Source: Neocallimastix lanati (nom. inval.) (lineage: Eukaryota > Neocallimastigomycota > Neocallimastigomycetes > Neocallimastigales > Neocallimastigaceae). From it: a DNA stretch of 64,000 nt. Below are positions 20,039 through 31,748 of the stretch, in pieces. The number at the start of each line of letters is the position of its first letter. Position 1 is the first letter of the stretch. A program made the translations under genes and the position numbers. The notes beneath the pieces are model-generated. The model worked only from the letters and a program-made list of their open reading frames with translations. It searched no databases and was not told the DNA's origin. The stretch spans positions 221,501-285,500 of the forward strand of contig JACVTC010000168.1 of the NCBI GenBank assembly GCA_016946835.1, given 5' to 3'.

Positions 20039-20830
20039 TTATTCTAGTGTCCAGGAGGCACATTTTTCTTTTTCATTGCAGTATGGAACGGTACTACCTT
20101 CAATATAAAATTTACTGTTATTATTAACGGAAGGAGAAAGGAGGATAATAAGTTTCTTTATTTCCTGATTTGAAAGTGGTAGCAAAAATTATATGTTTTA
20201 CATTATTACGAATAATCAGTTTTCCTGTGTTATCTATAAATGTATTGTATGGAGGAACGGTAAAATTATAATTAGCTGTTTGACTTTCCCAAATAGTTCT
20301 AACACCATCTTTCATAATAAGGTTTCCAGAGGGACTAAGATACATTTTGAATCTTTTATTTTTTGATTGAATACCCTTACCAGAAGTTAAGAATGGATCA
20401 CATGAATCGGGCTTTTGATAATACGTTTCTTCATAAATATAGTCAATATTTGAATTTAAAGTATTGTGAATATCATTACTTTGATAATCTGCAGTAACCA
20501 ATTTTCGTGTGGGTACTATGTATTTATCCGGACAAATAAAACCTTTATAATATTTACTTTATTATTATATTTATTGAAATTTCTCTCTACAGATGACCAA
20601 ATCATAACGTAATGTTCATCGTATAATTCAATACGTGCCGGTTCTATGTCTGTCTCATCTCTTAATATTAATCTATACTTAACTTTTATTATCAGCAACA
20701 CCAACAGGTGTGGTTAAAAAATTGATAAGTAAGGAATCCCAAATAATGCTCCAACTTTCCGTATTATCATTTTGATCCATTAGAATATTAGATGTTTCAA
20801 GTCTTACATGACCAGGGGAGTACGGGTGTA
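20039..20830 (-). pseudogene. Frameshifted lectin-like (bulb-lectin type) protein remnant
   Basis: Minus strand, three collinear pieces in different frames: about 20830-20690 (HVRLETSNILMDQN...WSIIWDS), 20690-20516 (KYRLILRDE...YDEHYVMIWSS), 20501-20124 (MYLSPSGNLIMKDGVRTIWES, then FIDNTGKLIIRNN), and a tail at 20123-20039 with three Cys. The recurring pattern hydrophobic-x-GNLI/KLII...W resembles B-lectin (D-mannose-binding) repeats, which are common in secreted proteins of anaerobic fungi. At least two frameshifts separate the pieces and no start with signal peptide is visible. Degenerate gene or fragment; the lectin assignment is by pattern only. Confidence 0.5.
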
Positions 20831-20986
20831 TATAGTAAATTTAAATATACACTAGCCGGAAACGTCTCACTAGAGATATAAATTACTTAAATATAGAATT
20901 TTAATTGTAAATAAAATAAATAAATAATAAATATAGCAATTAAATAATTAATAAAACAATTTTTTTTTTAAAAGTGTGTTTTTAAA

Positions 20987-22978
20987 ATGAGAACAATTAA
21001 TTTTAAAGATTTAAAAAAGGAACTTAAGGATATTGAGAAAATATCCAAAGAAAATTTAGATGTTAAAACTGGGAAGTCTGATTTAGAGCTTTGGATAAAG
21101 CTTGAACATATTGAAGACTCCAAGATTATATTCTATGCCTGTGTTTTAATCTCAATTGGTGAAACCAGGAAGGTCATCCAAGAATTAATGGATGATGATA
21201 AAGATGATGATAATTATAAGGATATTGATGATAAAGATGAGGATGATGATAATGAAGAAGTTAAGGAAAAATGATAAAAAGAATAAGGCTTATCCTTCCC
21301 TTAATCGAATTGTAAAAGCTGTAGAAGACTTTTATAGTATTAGGGAAGATCAAAATAATTTATTAAGAGAGCTACGTGCTCTTAGAATTAAGAGGAATGA
21401 AAGAATTAAAGATTTTAATATTAAATATGAAACTTTATATTTTAAAGTTAAACAAAAAGAAAAGAAGTCAGATAAGTGTTTTAGACTACACAGACTCCAT
21501 TGAAAACAATGTTGAAGACTGGAAACGTCTAACCTTATTTGATGACATTCCTCTGTCAAAAGCCTTTAAAATTGCTGAAAAAGCAGATAGGTTAAATTAT
21601 ATGGGTAGTAATCAAAGAAGACATCCTTCTAACCCTTCATTTTCTGCAAATACTTCTTCATTTAATAATAAAATTAATTTTCATCCTACTATAAGAAATA
21701 AGTTAGAGCAAAAAGTTAATATTAAACCTAAAGAAGATAATGACATAGAGGAATTAACAAGAAAAATGAGAAATTTGACAATTAAAGCTTGTTATTTCTG
21801 TACAGAACCTGGTCATTATCAAAACAATTGCCCAAAGCTGAGAGCAATTGTTGAGAAAAATAGAAAGGAAATTAGAAACAATAAACGTTTAAATTGAGTA
21901 ATGGGATAAGAAGCTCTCCCATACTTAATAAAGTAGCTTCAATTAAATATCAAAAAGAAATTAAAAATTCTCATTTTTCTAATGTTGAAGAAACTCCTAA
22001 TAATAAGGTGATTACCAAAAAGAAAGTTGATTATTTAGTAGGAGCATCTAAATGTAAAATTTATGATGTTAATAATGAGGAAAGTAGTGCGGAGAAAAGG
22101 ATTCATAAATCATTAAAGGAGAATCCTAAACCTATAATAACTCCAGCATTACGAAAACAGAAAGAACGAGGAATAAAGGAAAATAATATAGGTAATAAAA
22201 TTGTAAAACAAATTAAACCATCTATTCTAGCTCAACCACGAATTGAATAGTAGAAAAGGAGGATCCTTTTTACGATATTCTAATTAACTTAAAAACCCAA
22301 ATTGATTATAAGTTGTTTATCCACCCCATTTTATATAGTTTGTTACTCCTGAAGGATTAATTGACGTTATTGCACCCATTAATAATGATTATGAAGATGA
22401 AGAAAAGTTGTTGTGTATGATTAAAGCTTTGGATGAGGATTCTAAAAAGAATGATTTAAAGAATATTGAAGGATTATCCCCAAAGCAATATATTCATAAT
22501 GAAATTTTCCAAAATACTTTAAATGAAAAATATAAAAAATGAAATAATTAAAATTCTGGAGGAGAATTTAGAAATAATTGCTACCTCTTCAGAAGAATTA
22601 TCACCTTCTGATCTTCCTCCACATAAGATTAATTTAATTCCTGGTGCGAAACCAGCTAAGCAAAGGTGTTATAGATTGGTTAAATTTAAGTCGGATATAC
22701 TTAAGGAGGAATTAATTAAATTAATTAATAAGAAATTAATTGAACCTTCTTGTTCCGAATGGTCATCGCCAATAGTGTTAGTACCGAAGAAGAACGGTAA
22801 ATGGCGATTATGTATTGACTATCGTAAGGTTAATGATTTAACGGTTAAAGATTCTTATTCATTAACGTACATTGATGAGATATTTGATAGTTTAGATGGG
22901 GCACAGATTTTTACAACAATGGATCAAGAATCTTTTAAGAATGATGATCATGCTAATGCTAATGATTATATTGTTTGA
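20987..22978 (+). pseudogene. Decayed Ty3/gypsy element: gag with CCHC, linker, truncated RT
   Basis: Gag is spread over three frames (20987-21274, about 21270-21480, 21475-21897) and ends with a zinc knuckle CYFCTEPGHYQNNCPK. The protease region (21894-22520) is broken. Reverse transcriptase starts at 22523: LPPHKINLIPGAKPA, KKNGKWRLCIDYRKVND, then FTTMDQ. It then breaks off before the palm YxDD motif and is fused to ESFKNDDHANANDYIV. A PPT-like AAAAGGAAGAGAT and a TGTAAAG LTR start follow at 23056. So most of pol was deleted internally. This lineage differs from the intact element at 7-13 kb, which has no CCHC. Confidence 0.85.
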
Positions 22979-23055
22979 AAAAAATATCAACCCTTTGTAA
23001 TAGAACTTCCCTCAAGAAATGATTCTCGCAGGAGATTGACTTAAAAGGAAGAGAT

Positions 23056-23130
23056 TGTAAAGATATAAATAATATCTTTAATACATTAATTTATTTTGTA
23101 CATTAAAGTATTTTATTATTTTAACTTTTT
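23056..23130 (+). repeat. Truncated LTR start after gypsy relic
   Basis: TGTAAAGATATAAATAATATC follows the purine tract. The word TTTAATACATTAATTTA is shared with the 481-bp LTR at 13711. The 3' end of the LTR is not recognisable. Confidence 0.45.
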
Positions 23131-23149
23131 AAAGAACAAGACCTTTTTT

Positions 23150-23640
23150 CCAACCTTTTTTACTCCTTTTCACCCAATATAGCTGAGGCTACTTCAAAGA
23201 CATTTCTGCTAAAGCATTTGCCAACTGGTAGCTCATTATAATTGTAACCTACAATAGTATCATTAACATCATATTTTTTTTTATTGGTTCTGGTATTAGT
23301 TACTCTGTGACAGAAGTTGGTAGTCTCTGTAATTATCGCATTTTAGGTCAAGAGTATTTGCAAGCTTTTACTTGGAACATATATGTTCGAGAGGAACAAT
23401 TGTTAGATTGGCAAAACGTAATTTCCACAGTCATAGTATGTCCATCTTTTCCATAAATGGATAGTCAACGAAACATAAAATTTGTGTTTCGTCGTCTTTT
23501 ACTATACAGTCATAAAGTCCTTTGTAGCTTTTGTTAACGTCTATGTTTAATTTTATAATCTCTATCAATAGTTAATTCAGCTGGACTACAACGATTAAGA
23601 CTGAATACTGAATTAATTAAAGTTCCAGTAATATACAAAA
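23150..23640 (-). pseudogene. Heavily decayed coding remnant, unknown secreted-type protein
   Basis: On the minus strand short in-frame stretches survive in shifting frames: RCSPAELTIDRDYKI, YKGLYDCIVKDDETQILCF, EITFCQSNNCSSRTYMF, KCDNYRDYQLLSQ. Composition is richer in G and C than the spacers, and several Cys are present. It resembles Cys-containing secreted proteins of anaerobic fungi only in a general way. Not a functional gene. Confidence 0.35.
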
Positions 23641-23990
23641 AAAAAAATAATTTTATTCATTTTGGAAGATTAAATTTTTATCTTATTTAAATAAAAAAGG
23701 AAAAGGAAAAGTTTTGAAATTTACAATACTTTTATATTGTTATTTATTCAATATTTAAAAAATAAATTCATAATTAACATACTAATTATAATATATTATT
23801 TATTATTAATCAACAAAATTCCAATAGTATTTCCTATTTTATTATTACAATGTCTAAAACTAATAAAATTCATCATATTATTATTTTAATAAAGCAAACA
23901 GAAAATGGCAATATTCGATATTTCATTATTAATATACTAAAAACCAATAATATCTATATTTCAAGATAACCCTAACCCTTGCGGATGGAA
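23641..23990. other. AT-rich spacer
   Basis: No feature recognised. Confidence 0.5.
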
Positions 23991-23999
23991 CATTAAAAA

Positions 24000-24640
24000 A
24001 AATCAATGAATTAATAAAAGGTATTCTCTCCGGTCTTTAAGAACGTTTTCTTCCAAAGCCATTTTATTCACAAATCTCATTACAAGCTCGAAATTATCGT
24101 TGGAGAAGGAGGCGAAGAAAATGTTCTTTTTAATGGCTTCTTCCTGTCATTTTTTAGGCATGATTTCAAATACCTTGAGGCCCATAGCATAATCAGATTT
24201 CTTTAATAAAGCTGCTATTTTGTTCCTAATCAAGCTTTAAATTTTCCCAAAGTTTTTATGCATCCTCTAAAGAATATGTTGTGAATTTTTTCTGGAATTG
24301 GGGCAAGAGATTGCTTTGAATATTTCATTATTAGTTAAAGTTAAGGTAAATGATTATTCTTTCATTAATGCTTGAAGAGAGTTTGTAAGGAGGCCGCATA
24401 TTGATTGGCGATGGAGGTTTACAGACGTTAAAAGTTCCATAATAATTTATGAAGATTCCTTACTAAGTTTAGTTAGTAATGGCAAGTTTTTCAGGTAGTT
24501 TGGAATCGATTATAGCATTTAAGGCTCCCTCTTTAACCAGATTTAACTGTTTGTTACCATTAGCATTATACATGAGTAGGAATTGATCGAACTTTGCTTG
24601 ATGGCTTTTTAAACTTTGGTCCAATCTATTACAAATCATT
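24000..24640 (-). pseudogene. Decayed gag-like coding remnant
   Basis: Minus-strand fragments in alternating frames: QAKFDQFLLMYNANGNKQLN, KEGALNAIIDSKLPEKLAI, RNKIAALLKKSDYAMGLKVF, ASFSNDNFELVMRFVNKMAL. Length, helical character and surroundings suggest a retrotransposon gag (copia-like or similar), but no zinc knuckle or enzyme motif is visible. Confidence 0.4.
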
Positions 24641-24799
24641 TGTAAAAGCCGTTTTTTGGTTTTTACAAACCCCTAGGATTTCTAACAACAATGAATTCAT
24701 TCAAACAGTTCCAAGCCACACCCATTTCTTAGTTGTAAAAAAAACATTTCTTTTGTGGGCATTGATGATTATAACACTCTCAATCGAGTGATATAATTA

Positions 24800-25260
24800 A
24801 TCGTCCTGGGGTCAATAGTCCAGAAGTTCAATTCCACCTTTTCTCCCAATAATAATCCAATTGACAGCCTAACCCTAAATCGAACAAGTCATCATCTACT
24901 CTATGATTGTGCTTCTGAGTTGTACGTGTACATGCCTTAAGCGTGGTGATTCCTGTGTATTGTAAATCCTCATTAGGTAATGTATCCTCTGATCATTATA
25001 TGATCAGGTGTTAAAATACATTTCCTAATTTGGAAATGGTATGTAGGTATGTAGTAGAAAAATAATAATGTTTTAGTGTATGTGGTTGTGGCTTGCCGTA
25101 TCCAACATCTACAAATCTTGTGGTTCTGTAATGGTCACTGAGAGCGTCGACGACGAAATGGTATGACATGGGAGCACTTTATGTGGTCATCCGGATACAC
25201 CCGCTATAAAAAGTTTGTCTGATATTAGTTGTCTGTTGTGGCTGGGATAATATGATCAGA
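24800..25260. other. GC-richer unique island, unidentified
   Basis: Clearly higher GC than the surroundings (for example 25145-25200). Both strands are interrupted by stops, and I could not match it to any family in the window. Possibly an old mobile-element end. Confidence 0.35.
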
Positions 25261-26243
25261 CTTACAAGGAATAGTTTAAAAAAAAAAAAAAAACAATAAA
25301 ATAAGAACCAAATTTTTATTTTATTTGGAATGAAAAGAATATCATTAATCAAAAATGTAAACAATAGTTCCTTAATAATAAATAAAAAAGGTTGAATTTA
25401 ATTATATGAATATTTATGAAAAAAAAAATATATATATATATGATAGACTTTATTATTAATAATGAAAATATTAAATATATAAATGTATCATCATTATCTT
25501 TATTATTATTATTCAAATTATTATTATTATTCATATTATTATTCATATTATTATTCATATTATTATACATATTATTATTACTATTATTATTATTATTATC
25601 ATAATCTATTAATTATTAAATGTAAATATAAAAAGCATCAATAAATTTATTAAAGTATTATTTATTTATTTATTTATTTAATTTTATTCTTGAGATTACA
25701 TATATTTAAAAACTATCTAACAACTTTCATATACTTTTAATTACAAACAAACTTAACATTTCTTTTCAGTACTTTCTTTCACAACACTTTTCTTAATTCA
25801 GAGAAATGTTTTTATTTTTATGTTTTTTAGTTATAATTAACTATTTAATTAATTGTTCTTGTGATTAAAATAAACTATTAAACGAATATAAATATTAATA
25901 AATATTATTTAAGGAAATATTAAATAACTATATAAATATAAATATAAATATAAATATAAATATAAATATAAATATAAAATAATAAGAATATAATTAAAAC
26001 ATTGATTTATGCTATAAAATTTATTATTAATTATAAATATAATTAATATATAGAAATTAAGCCACATATTGAAAATTGTTATAAAATCATTAGATTTAAA
26101 TTTGATTTAAGACATTAATTTATGTTAGAATAATAAAAACTAATTTATATTAATTAAGGTTTGAATATTTCTTTTTATATCAAAAGTTTTTTTATTTTTA
26201 TGTATAATTAAAATAAAGTTACTTATATTTCATAATATTAATA

Positions 26244-26274
<31 letters not shown>

Positions 26275-26275
26275 C
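25261..26275. other. Microsatellite-rich AT spacer
   Basis: Contains a TTATTATTCATA-type tandem repeat (about 25505-25600) and a hexamer repeat (AAATAT)n at about 25932-25978, then a T tract at 26248-26270. No gene. Confidence 0.65.
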
Positions 26276-26276
26276 T

Positions 26277-26698
26277 GGGGAGTACTGCTCTCTAGATCCC
26301 CTCATGGCATGATAATATTAAGGTAATCAAAATACTTTTGTATGCTTTCGCATAAGCGGAATTTGTCTCTGCTAGATTGCATTATTGAGTATTCAGCATT
26401 GGCGTTTTGACAAAGCATATAATTGCAGAGAATTTTCTAGTATGCTTTTTTTTTTTATAGTAGTGCTTCCGGTTCCTAATTATCTTAGAAGCGAGGTCAG
26501 TATAACCTAAACCTGAGATACTACTAACTCAATATATTGATTATTGCATATAAGCCAGAAAAATTGCGTTTAGTAGAATTTATCTACATGCATATGTCTC
26601 CATATGCTGGGTAATCCTCTCGTAAATTTATTAATAACAGTACCTGTTAGGACAGTATCATGTCTATATTACTTAGGAGTACTTAGAATAATATTAAA
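26277..26698 (-). repeat. Diverged LTR-like repeat, copy 1 (family B)
   Basis: The reverse complement aligns with 52467-52820 over most of its length. Shared words include CTAAGTAATATAGACA, ATGTAGATA, TTCTACTAAA, TGACCTCGCTTC, GAAAATTCTC and CCAATGCTGAA. The other copy lies directly behind a gypsy integrase remnant, so this family is most likely an LTR. This copy is solitary. Confidence 0.6.
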
Positions 26699-26699
26699 T

Positions 26700-26858
26700 G
26701 GGAGTGTTGCATTTCGTAACACTGTATTAAGGAACGTGGCTTTTAAATTTTAATTTGATTCGTAATTAATACCCCATATTTTTTCTTTTTTGAATAATTA
26801 TAAATAAATAAATAAATAAATAATTAAATAAAAATAGAAATAAATGCAAATGAGTTAA

Positions 26859-26890
<32 letters not shown>

Positions 26891-27044
26891 AAACCTCAAA
26901 AAAGAATAAATATTTATTGTTATTTATTAAAAATTTAAATATTGTTATTTATTTATTTAAAATTATTAAAGCCACATTTACATCAATGGTTTTTAAAGTA
27001 CGCCGTATTTCATATAAAGCCATGTTCCGAAATGCACCACATCC
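26700..27044. mobile_element. MITE-like inverted-repeat element, 345 bp
   Basis: Left end GGGAGTGTTGCATTTCGTAACA (26700-26721) matches the inverted right end read from 27044: GGATGTGGTGCATTTCGGAACA. Inner inverted copies of GTGGCTTT/AAAGCCAC lie at about 26736 and 26969. There is no coding capacity. Confidence 0.5.
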
Positions 27045-27396
27045 ATATTAAATATTAAATATATGGAAGGTAATAGTTGGGGATCGTGCATTTCGAAATG
27101 TGGCTTATATAATTTTAAAAATAAAGCCATATATTTTTAAAGTATTCTATACAATCATAAATAAATATATATATAATTATTATTTTAAAAGAAATAATAA
27201 TGTATTTTTCAATTAAATATTATTAAATATTTCAAAAGAAATAATAATATATTCTATTAAAAAAGAATTAAAAAAAAATTATTTTTACAATTGAATATTA
27301 ATAAATTATATCTATAAAAAAAAAAAGAATATTTATTATTTATTTAATTATTAAAAAAAACAAGCCATATAATAAATGCACTAGATTCGTAATTAT

Positions 27397-27618
27397 GGGA
27401 GAGTTGCATTTCGCCAAGTTGCATTTCGCTAAGTGGAGTATTGATATAAATCAAGGATGTAAATAAATATTAATTCCAACTAATTTTTTTTAAACTTATT
27501 TTTATTCAATATTACTAATATTTAATTTTATTTATTGATTTATTGATTTATTGATTTATTGATTTATTTAATAACTCTCAATTTGGCGAAATGCAACATG
27601 GTGAAATGCCCCACTCCC
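27397..27618. mobile_element. MITE-like element, 222 bp, with about 40-bp terminal inverted repeats
   Basis: Both ends start GGGAG when read inward and then share GCATTTC(G/A)CCA and GTTGCATTTCGC, so each end carries two TGCATTTCG-like words. The interior is AT-rich and holds a 9-bp repeat (TTTATTGAT)n at 27530-27570. It has no ORF, so it would depend on a transposase elsewhere. No clear target duplication is seen. Confidence 0.55.
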
Positions 27619-27619
27619 G

Positions 27620-28555
27620 TTTGTATCAACCTCTAAAAAATTTTTGATATTCTAATTTTTTTTAAAAAAAAAAAAAAAAATATTATTAAGTTTATTTCTT
27701 AATGATTTTGTGACGTGAACAAAAAATAATTAAAAAAAAAATAAAAAAAAAAATGAATAATTTAAATTTTTAATAATGAATTATTATAAAAAAATTTATA
27801 TTTAAACAAAATATGTAATCAATTTGGTTTCATATAAAAAAAATAAATAATTTAATATATTATATTAAATAGGAAAAAAGTTGAATAATATGAAGTATAA
27901 ACCAAGATAAAAAGTTAAGATCATCGTAAGAACTGGACTTAAATAAATATGTAACTATGGTAATTAAGTCTCTTAAACTTTGTTAATTCAAAAATGGGAT
28001 TATGTTCTTGTTAGTATACTTTAAAAAATGACAAAAAGAGTAACCTTTATTTATTTTCATAGGGAGCAATTAATTAAACTAAATATCATCTTCAAATAAA
28101 AATCCTAATTATATTTTTACTAATATGAATATGGAATAAGGATTTGTAGCAATTATGTTATTTTAAAATTTAAATATTATATCTGATTAAGAATCCGAAA
28201 CTATTATTGTAAAAATAGGATTGATTTTTTGAAGAAAAATTTAAAATTTCTTTTATTATCATTTTAAGGACATTTTTTCTTAAATCATAAAAATCATAAT
28301 CTTCTTATTGAATCTTCTTGATGAATTCAACAAATTGAGATAGTGTTTATTAATATCATGATATTTTTTATGATATATATGAAAATATATCTTTTCAATT
28401 GACATCTTTTTTTTTTTTTTTTTTTTTTTTTTCAAATTTAAATGGTAATTTGTTATTTCACATTTTATTTCATTATTAAATTCTTGAGTTTTTTTATATC
28501 ATTTCTTTTGTTATTATCGTTTTTCTTTATTATTGTATTTAAATTTAAAATCATT
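27620..28555. other. AT-rich spacer with homopolymer runs
   Basis: A and T tracts at about 27660-27680 and 28409-28432. No credible ORF. Confidence 0.5.
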
Positions 28556-28559
28556 TCAT

Positions 28560-28880
28560 AACTCTTGAAATGCTTTCTTAATACTAATTATTAAATTTAA
28601 ATACAGAACTGATTCTAACTTTGTTTAGTTCCTCAAGAACGTAGATCATCTTAGTTTCCTCATTAAGGTTTGTTTTTACTTTATGTGGTGGTTTCATTGT
28701 CATAGGTATTATATAGTATATCGAAATTGTCTAGATATATGTTATCCATTTTTTATTTCTAGTTGTTTATTGATATCTAGCTCAGGTTTATATAGATTTG
28801 AAGTCCATACTTCAAAATTCTTTTCTTTTAATTCTTTGTTATTGACATTTGTATTGGTACAATTTTACTAATAGCTTTTT
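28560..28880 (-). pseudogene. Possible decayed gag-type remnant
   Basis: Minus strand, shifting frames: NNKELKEKNFEVWTSNLYK, then MKPPHKVKTNLNEETKMIYV, then EELNKVRISSVF. The segment with F-x-VW is reminiscent of Ty1/copia gag but too short and broken for a firm call. Confidence 0.25.
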
Positions 28881-30060
28881 ATTGCAATCATCAAAGATAT
28901 TTTTGATAGTAATTTATTTCTTTAGCTAAATTATAATCTATCGAAAATATATAAAATTTTAATTTAATTAAAAAAAATATAATTATTTTATTAAAAAAAA
29001 TAACAAAATCTTATTAAAAAAAATGATATGGTATGGAAATTGAACACTTTAATTATTCAAAATTTCAAAATTAATATTTTATACTTTTAATTAAAAAAAA
29101 AAAAAATAAAATAAAATAAACAATATATTAAATATATATATGATATATGTTATTATTAAAACTACTGTCCGAAGAATAAAAATGAAAGAATATTTATTAT
29201 ACATTTTATTAATAAGAATACTATTTATATTTAATATCAATATAATAAGAATATTTACTACAAGAGTTACTATTAATAAAAGAATTTAATATATTTTATA
29301 TATTAGTGAAGTTAAAATATTTATTATGATATTTAATTTAACATTAGTAAAATAAATTATGGATGAAAAAAAAAAAAAAAATAAGTATTTTTTGGAAAAT
29401 GTAAGTTGTAAGTTATTTAGTATTTCTTCAATTCAAAAAAAATAATAATTTTAACACTCAATCTCAATAGTTGAAATAAAATTAAAAATAAATATTAATT
29501 ATTAAAATAAGAAAAATTATACTGAAACAATAAAACAAATTTTAAAAATAAACCTTATTAAAGTTGTTGTTTCCCTTTTATATTTTTATACCTAATTAAT
29601 ATTATCTATTTTTTTTATTGTAATTTATTTATTTATTTATTAAATACTTTTATATTTAAAATTACTTTAACTAATTATATTTGGATGATAATTTTAATAT
29701 TATCTTTGGAATTGTCTTTATATTTTACTTTAAATTTAGATTTTTAATTATTATACCGTAGCATAAGATTATGTATTTTAAATAATTAAAAATAAATAAA
29801 AAGTATTCTATATAACTTCAAGATGTATATAATAATTTAAATTAACAAGTATTCACTATAATATTTAATTTCAGATTATTCTTTATCTCAAGGTCATAAT
29901 ACATGGTAAATTATGTTAAATTATATATAGTAAAATTTATGAACTTTAAATCTTTAATGATGCTTGGATATATTAATAATGTAATAGTCTAATAATAATA
30001 ATAATTGATAATAATAATAATAATAATAATAATTGATAATAATAATACATAATAATACAC
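28881..30060. other. AT-rich spacer
   Basis: No feature apart from A runs (29094-29106, 29368-29382). Confidence 0.5.
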
Positions 30061-30140
<80 letters not shown>

Positions 30141-30160
30141 TGATAATAATAATAATAATA
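30000..30160. repeat. (AAT)n microsatellite
   Basis: Nearly uninterrupted ATA/AAT triplets, the longest pure run at 30061-30140. It yields an artificial poly-tyrosine reading frame on the minus strand. Confidence 0.95.
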
Positions 30161-31110
30161 AAAAATATAGTTAATAATAAATAATGAATATCCGTATATA
30201 AATAGCTAATAAAGTATACAACAATTAACAATTTGTATACAAAAAATTGAATATGTATACATTGTCAATAAAAATTACTATAATTAAAATTAATTTATAT
30301 TTATTAATATTTATTAAAATTAAAATATGTATATAAAAAAATAATATATATTAGATTAAAATATATAATATAATAAAATATATAAAATTATAATGATAAT
30401 ATATATAGAACCATAATAAATAATACAATAAAATATATAAAAATATAATAATTATATATATAGAACCATAATAAATAATACACTATCAAATATAATAAAA
30501 ATTTACTATTTAATTCTATTGAAACCATAATCATCTTATAAAAATAAAAATATATTAAAAATTATTAAATCACCATTAATAAAAAATAAAATAAAATAAA
30601 TCAATAAAAATAATTTGAAAAATAAAAAATTAAATAATTAAAATTTTTTTTATTTTTTTTTTTTATTAAACATTTTTGTGGATTTTTTTTTTTTTTTTTA
30701 GACCATAAAAAAGAGTAAAAATTATTAAAAAAAAAAAAAGTAAAAAAATAAAAAAGTTTAATTATGGCAAAATAAAATAAAATAAAATAAATATAAAATA
30801 AAATAAATATTGAATGTAATAATATAAAGAACAGAATGAATAAAATAAAATAAAATAAAATAAAATAAAATAAAATAAAATAAAAATTATTTATTTTGTT
30901 AATTTTTTATAATATTTTTATTTTTTTTAATATTTTTATTTTTTTATTTTATTTTTTTTTTTTTTGGGGTCATTTTTCATTTTTCAGTAAAAAAGTTTAA
31001 TTTTAATTAAATTAAATATAATTTTTACATTTTTTATATAAAAATATTAAAATTAAAATAGTTAATATAGATGTATTATATAAATATGCTTATTTTTATT
31101 AATAATTGAA
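30161..31110. other. AT-rich spacer with (AAAAT)n
   Basis: Pentamer repeat (TAAAA)n at 30841-30885 and several A/T tracts. No gene. Confidence 0.7.
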
Positions 31111-31217
31111 TAATAAATAATAAATAATAAATAATAAATAATAAATAATAAATAATAAATAATAAATAATAAATAATAAATAATAAATAATAAATAATAA
31201 ATAATAAATAATAAATA
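31111..31217. repeat. Heptamer microsatellite (TAATAAA)n
   Basis: About 15 copies of TAATAAA, about 0.5 kb upstream of the phosphoribosyltransferase gene. Confidence 0.95.
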
Positions 31218-31748
31218 TAATAATATATATATTTTAATTTTTTTTTTATTATTTTTTTTATTGATATATAAAGAAGTTGAAATTTCTTTTAAGAAAAGAT
31301 AAAAACAATTTAAAAATAATTGAATAATTAATATATTAATTGTTTAAATAAAACATCTATCAATAATAATAATAATAATATTAATAAAAAAATACATAAA
31401 CAATAATAATTAATAAATAATAAGTATTAAATAATAATACAAAATATCTAATTAAAAGAAATTAAAAGTATCTATTTTATTTATTGATTTAGTCTAAAAG
31501 ATTAAAATTGTAAATTAACAAATAACAAATAATTACAAAAAGGTAAATAAATATTAAAAAAAAATATAAAATGTTATTTAGTATAATATTAGTTTTATAA
31601 TAAAAAGAATTAATATATAATAATGTAAAACAATAAATTAATTTTATTTCCTTTTATTTAAACACTATCTTTATTTATTTATTTATTCATTTATATATTT
31701 GCCTAATTGGAATAAATAGTTTAATTTAAAAATTTAAATTATATCAAA
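31218..31748. other. Upstream region of the phosphoribosyltransferase gene
   Basis: AT-rich 5' flank. No distinct promoter motif can be separated from the background. The bases before the ATG are A-rich (ATATCAAAATG), as usual for highly expressed fungal genes. Confidence 0.4.

Noticed and set aside
25349-25604. Low-complexity ORFs rich in N or L on both strands
   Set aside because: Produced by the TTATTATTCATA tandem repeat.
29989-30231. 80-codon ORF of almost pure tyrosine
   Set aside because: It is the (AAT)n microsatellite read in one frame.
31105-31220. Regular spacing suggesting a CRISPR-like array
   Set aside because: Pure heptamer microsatellite with no spacers; eukaryotic context.
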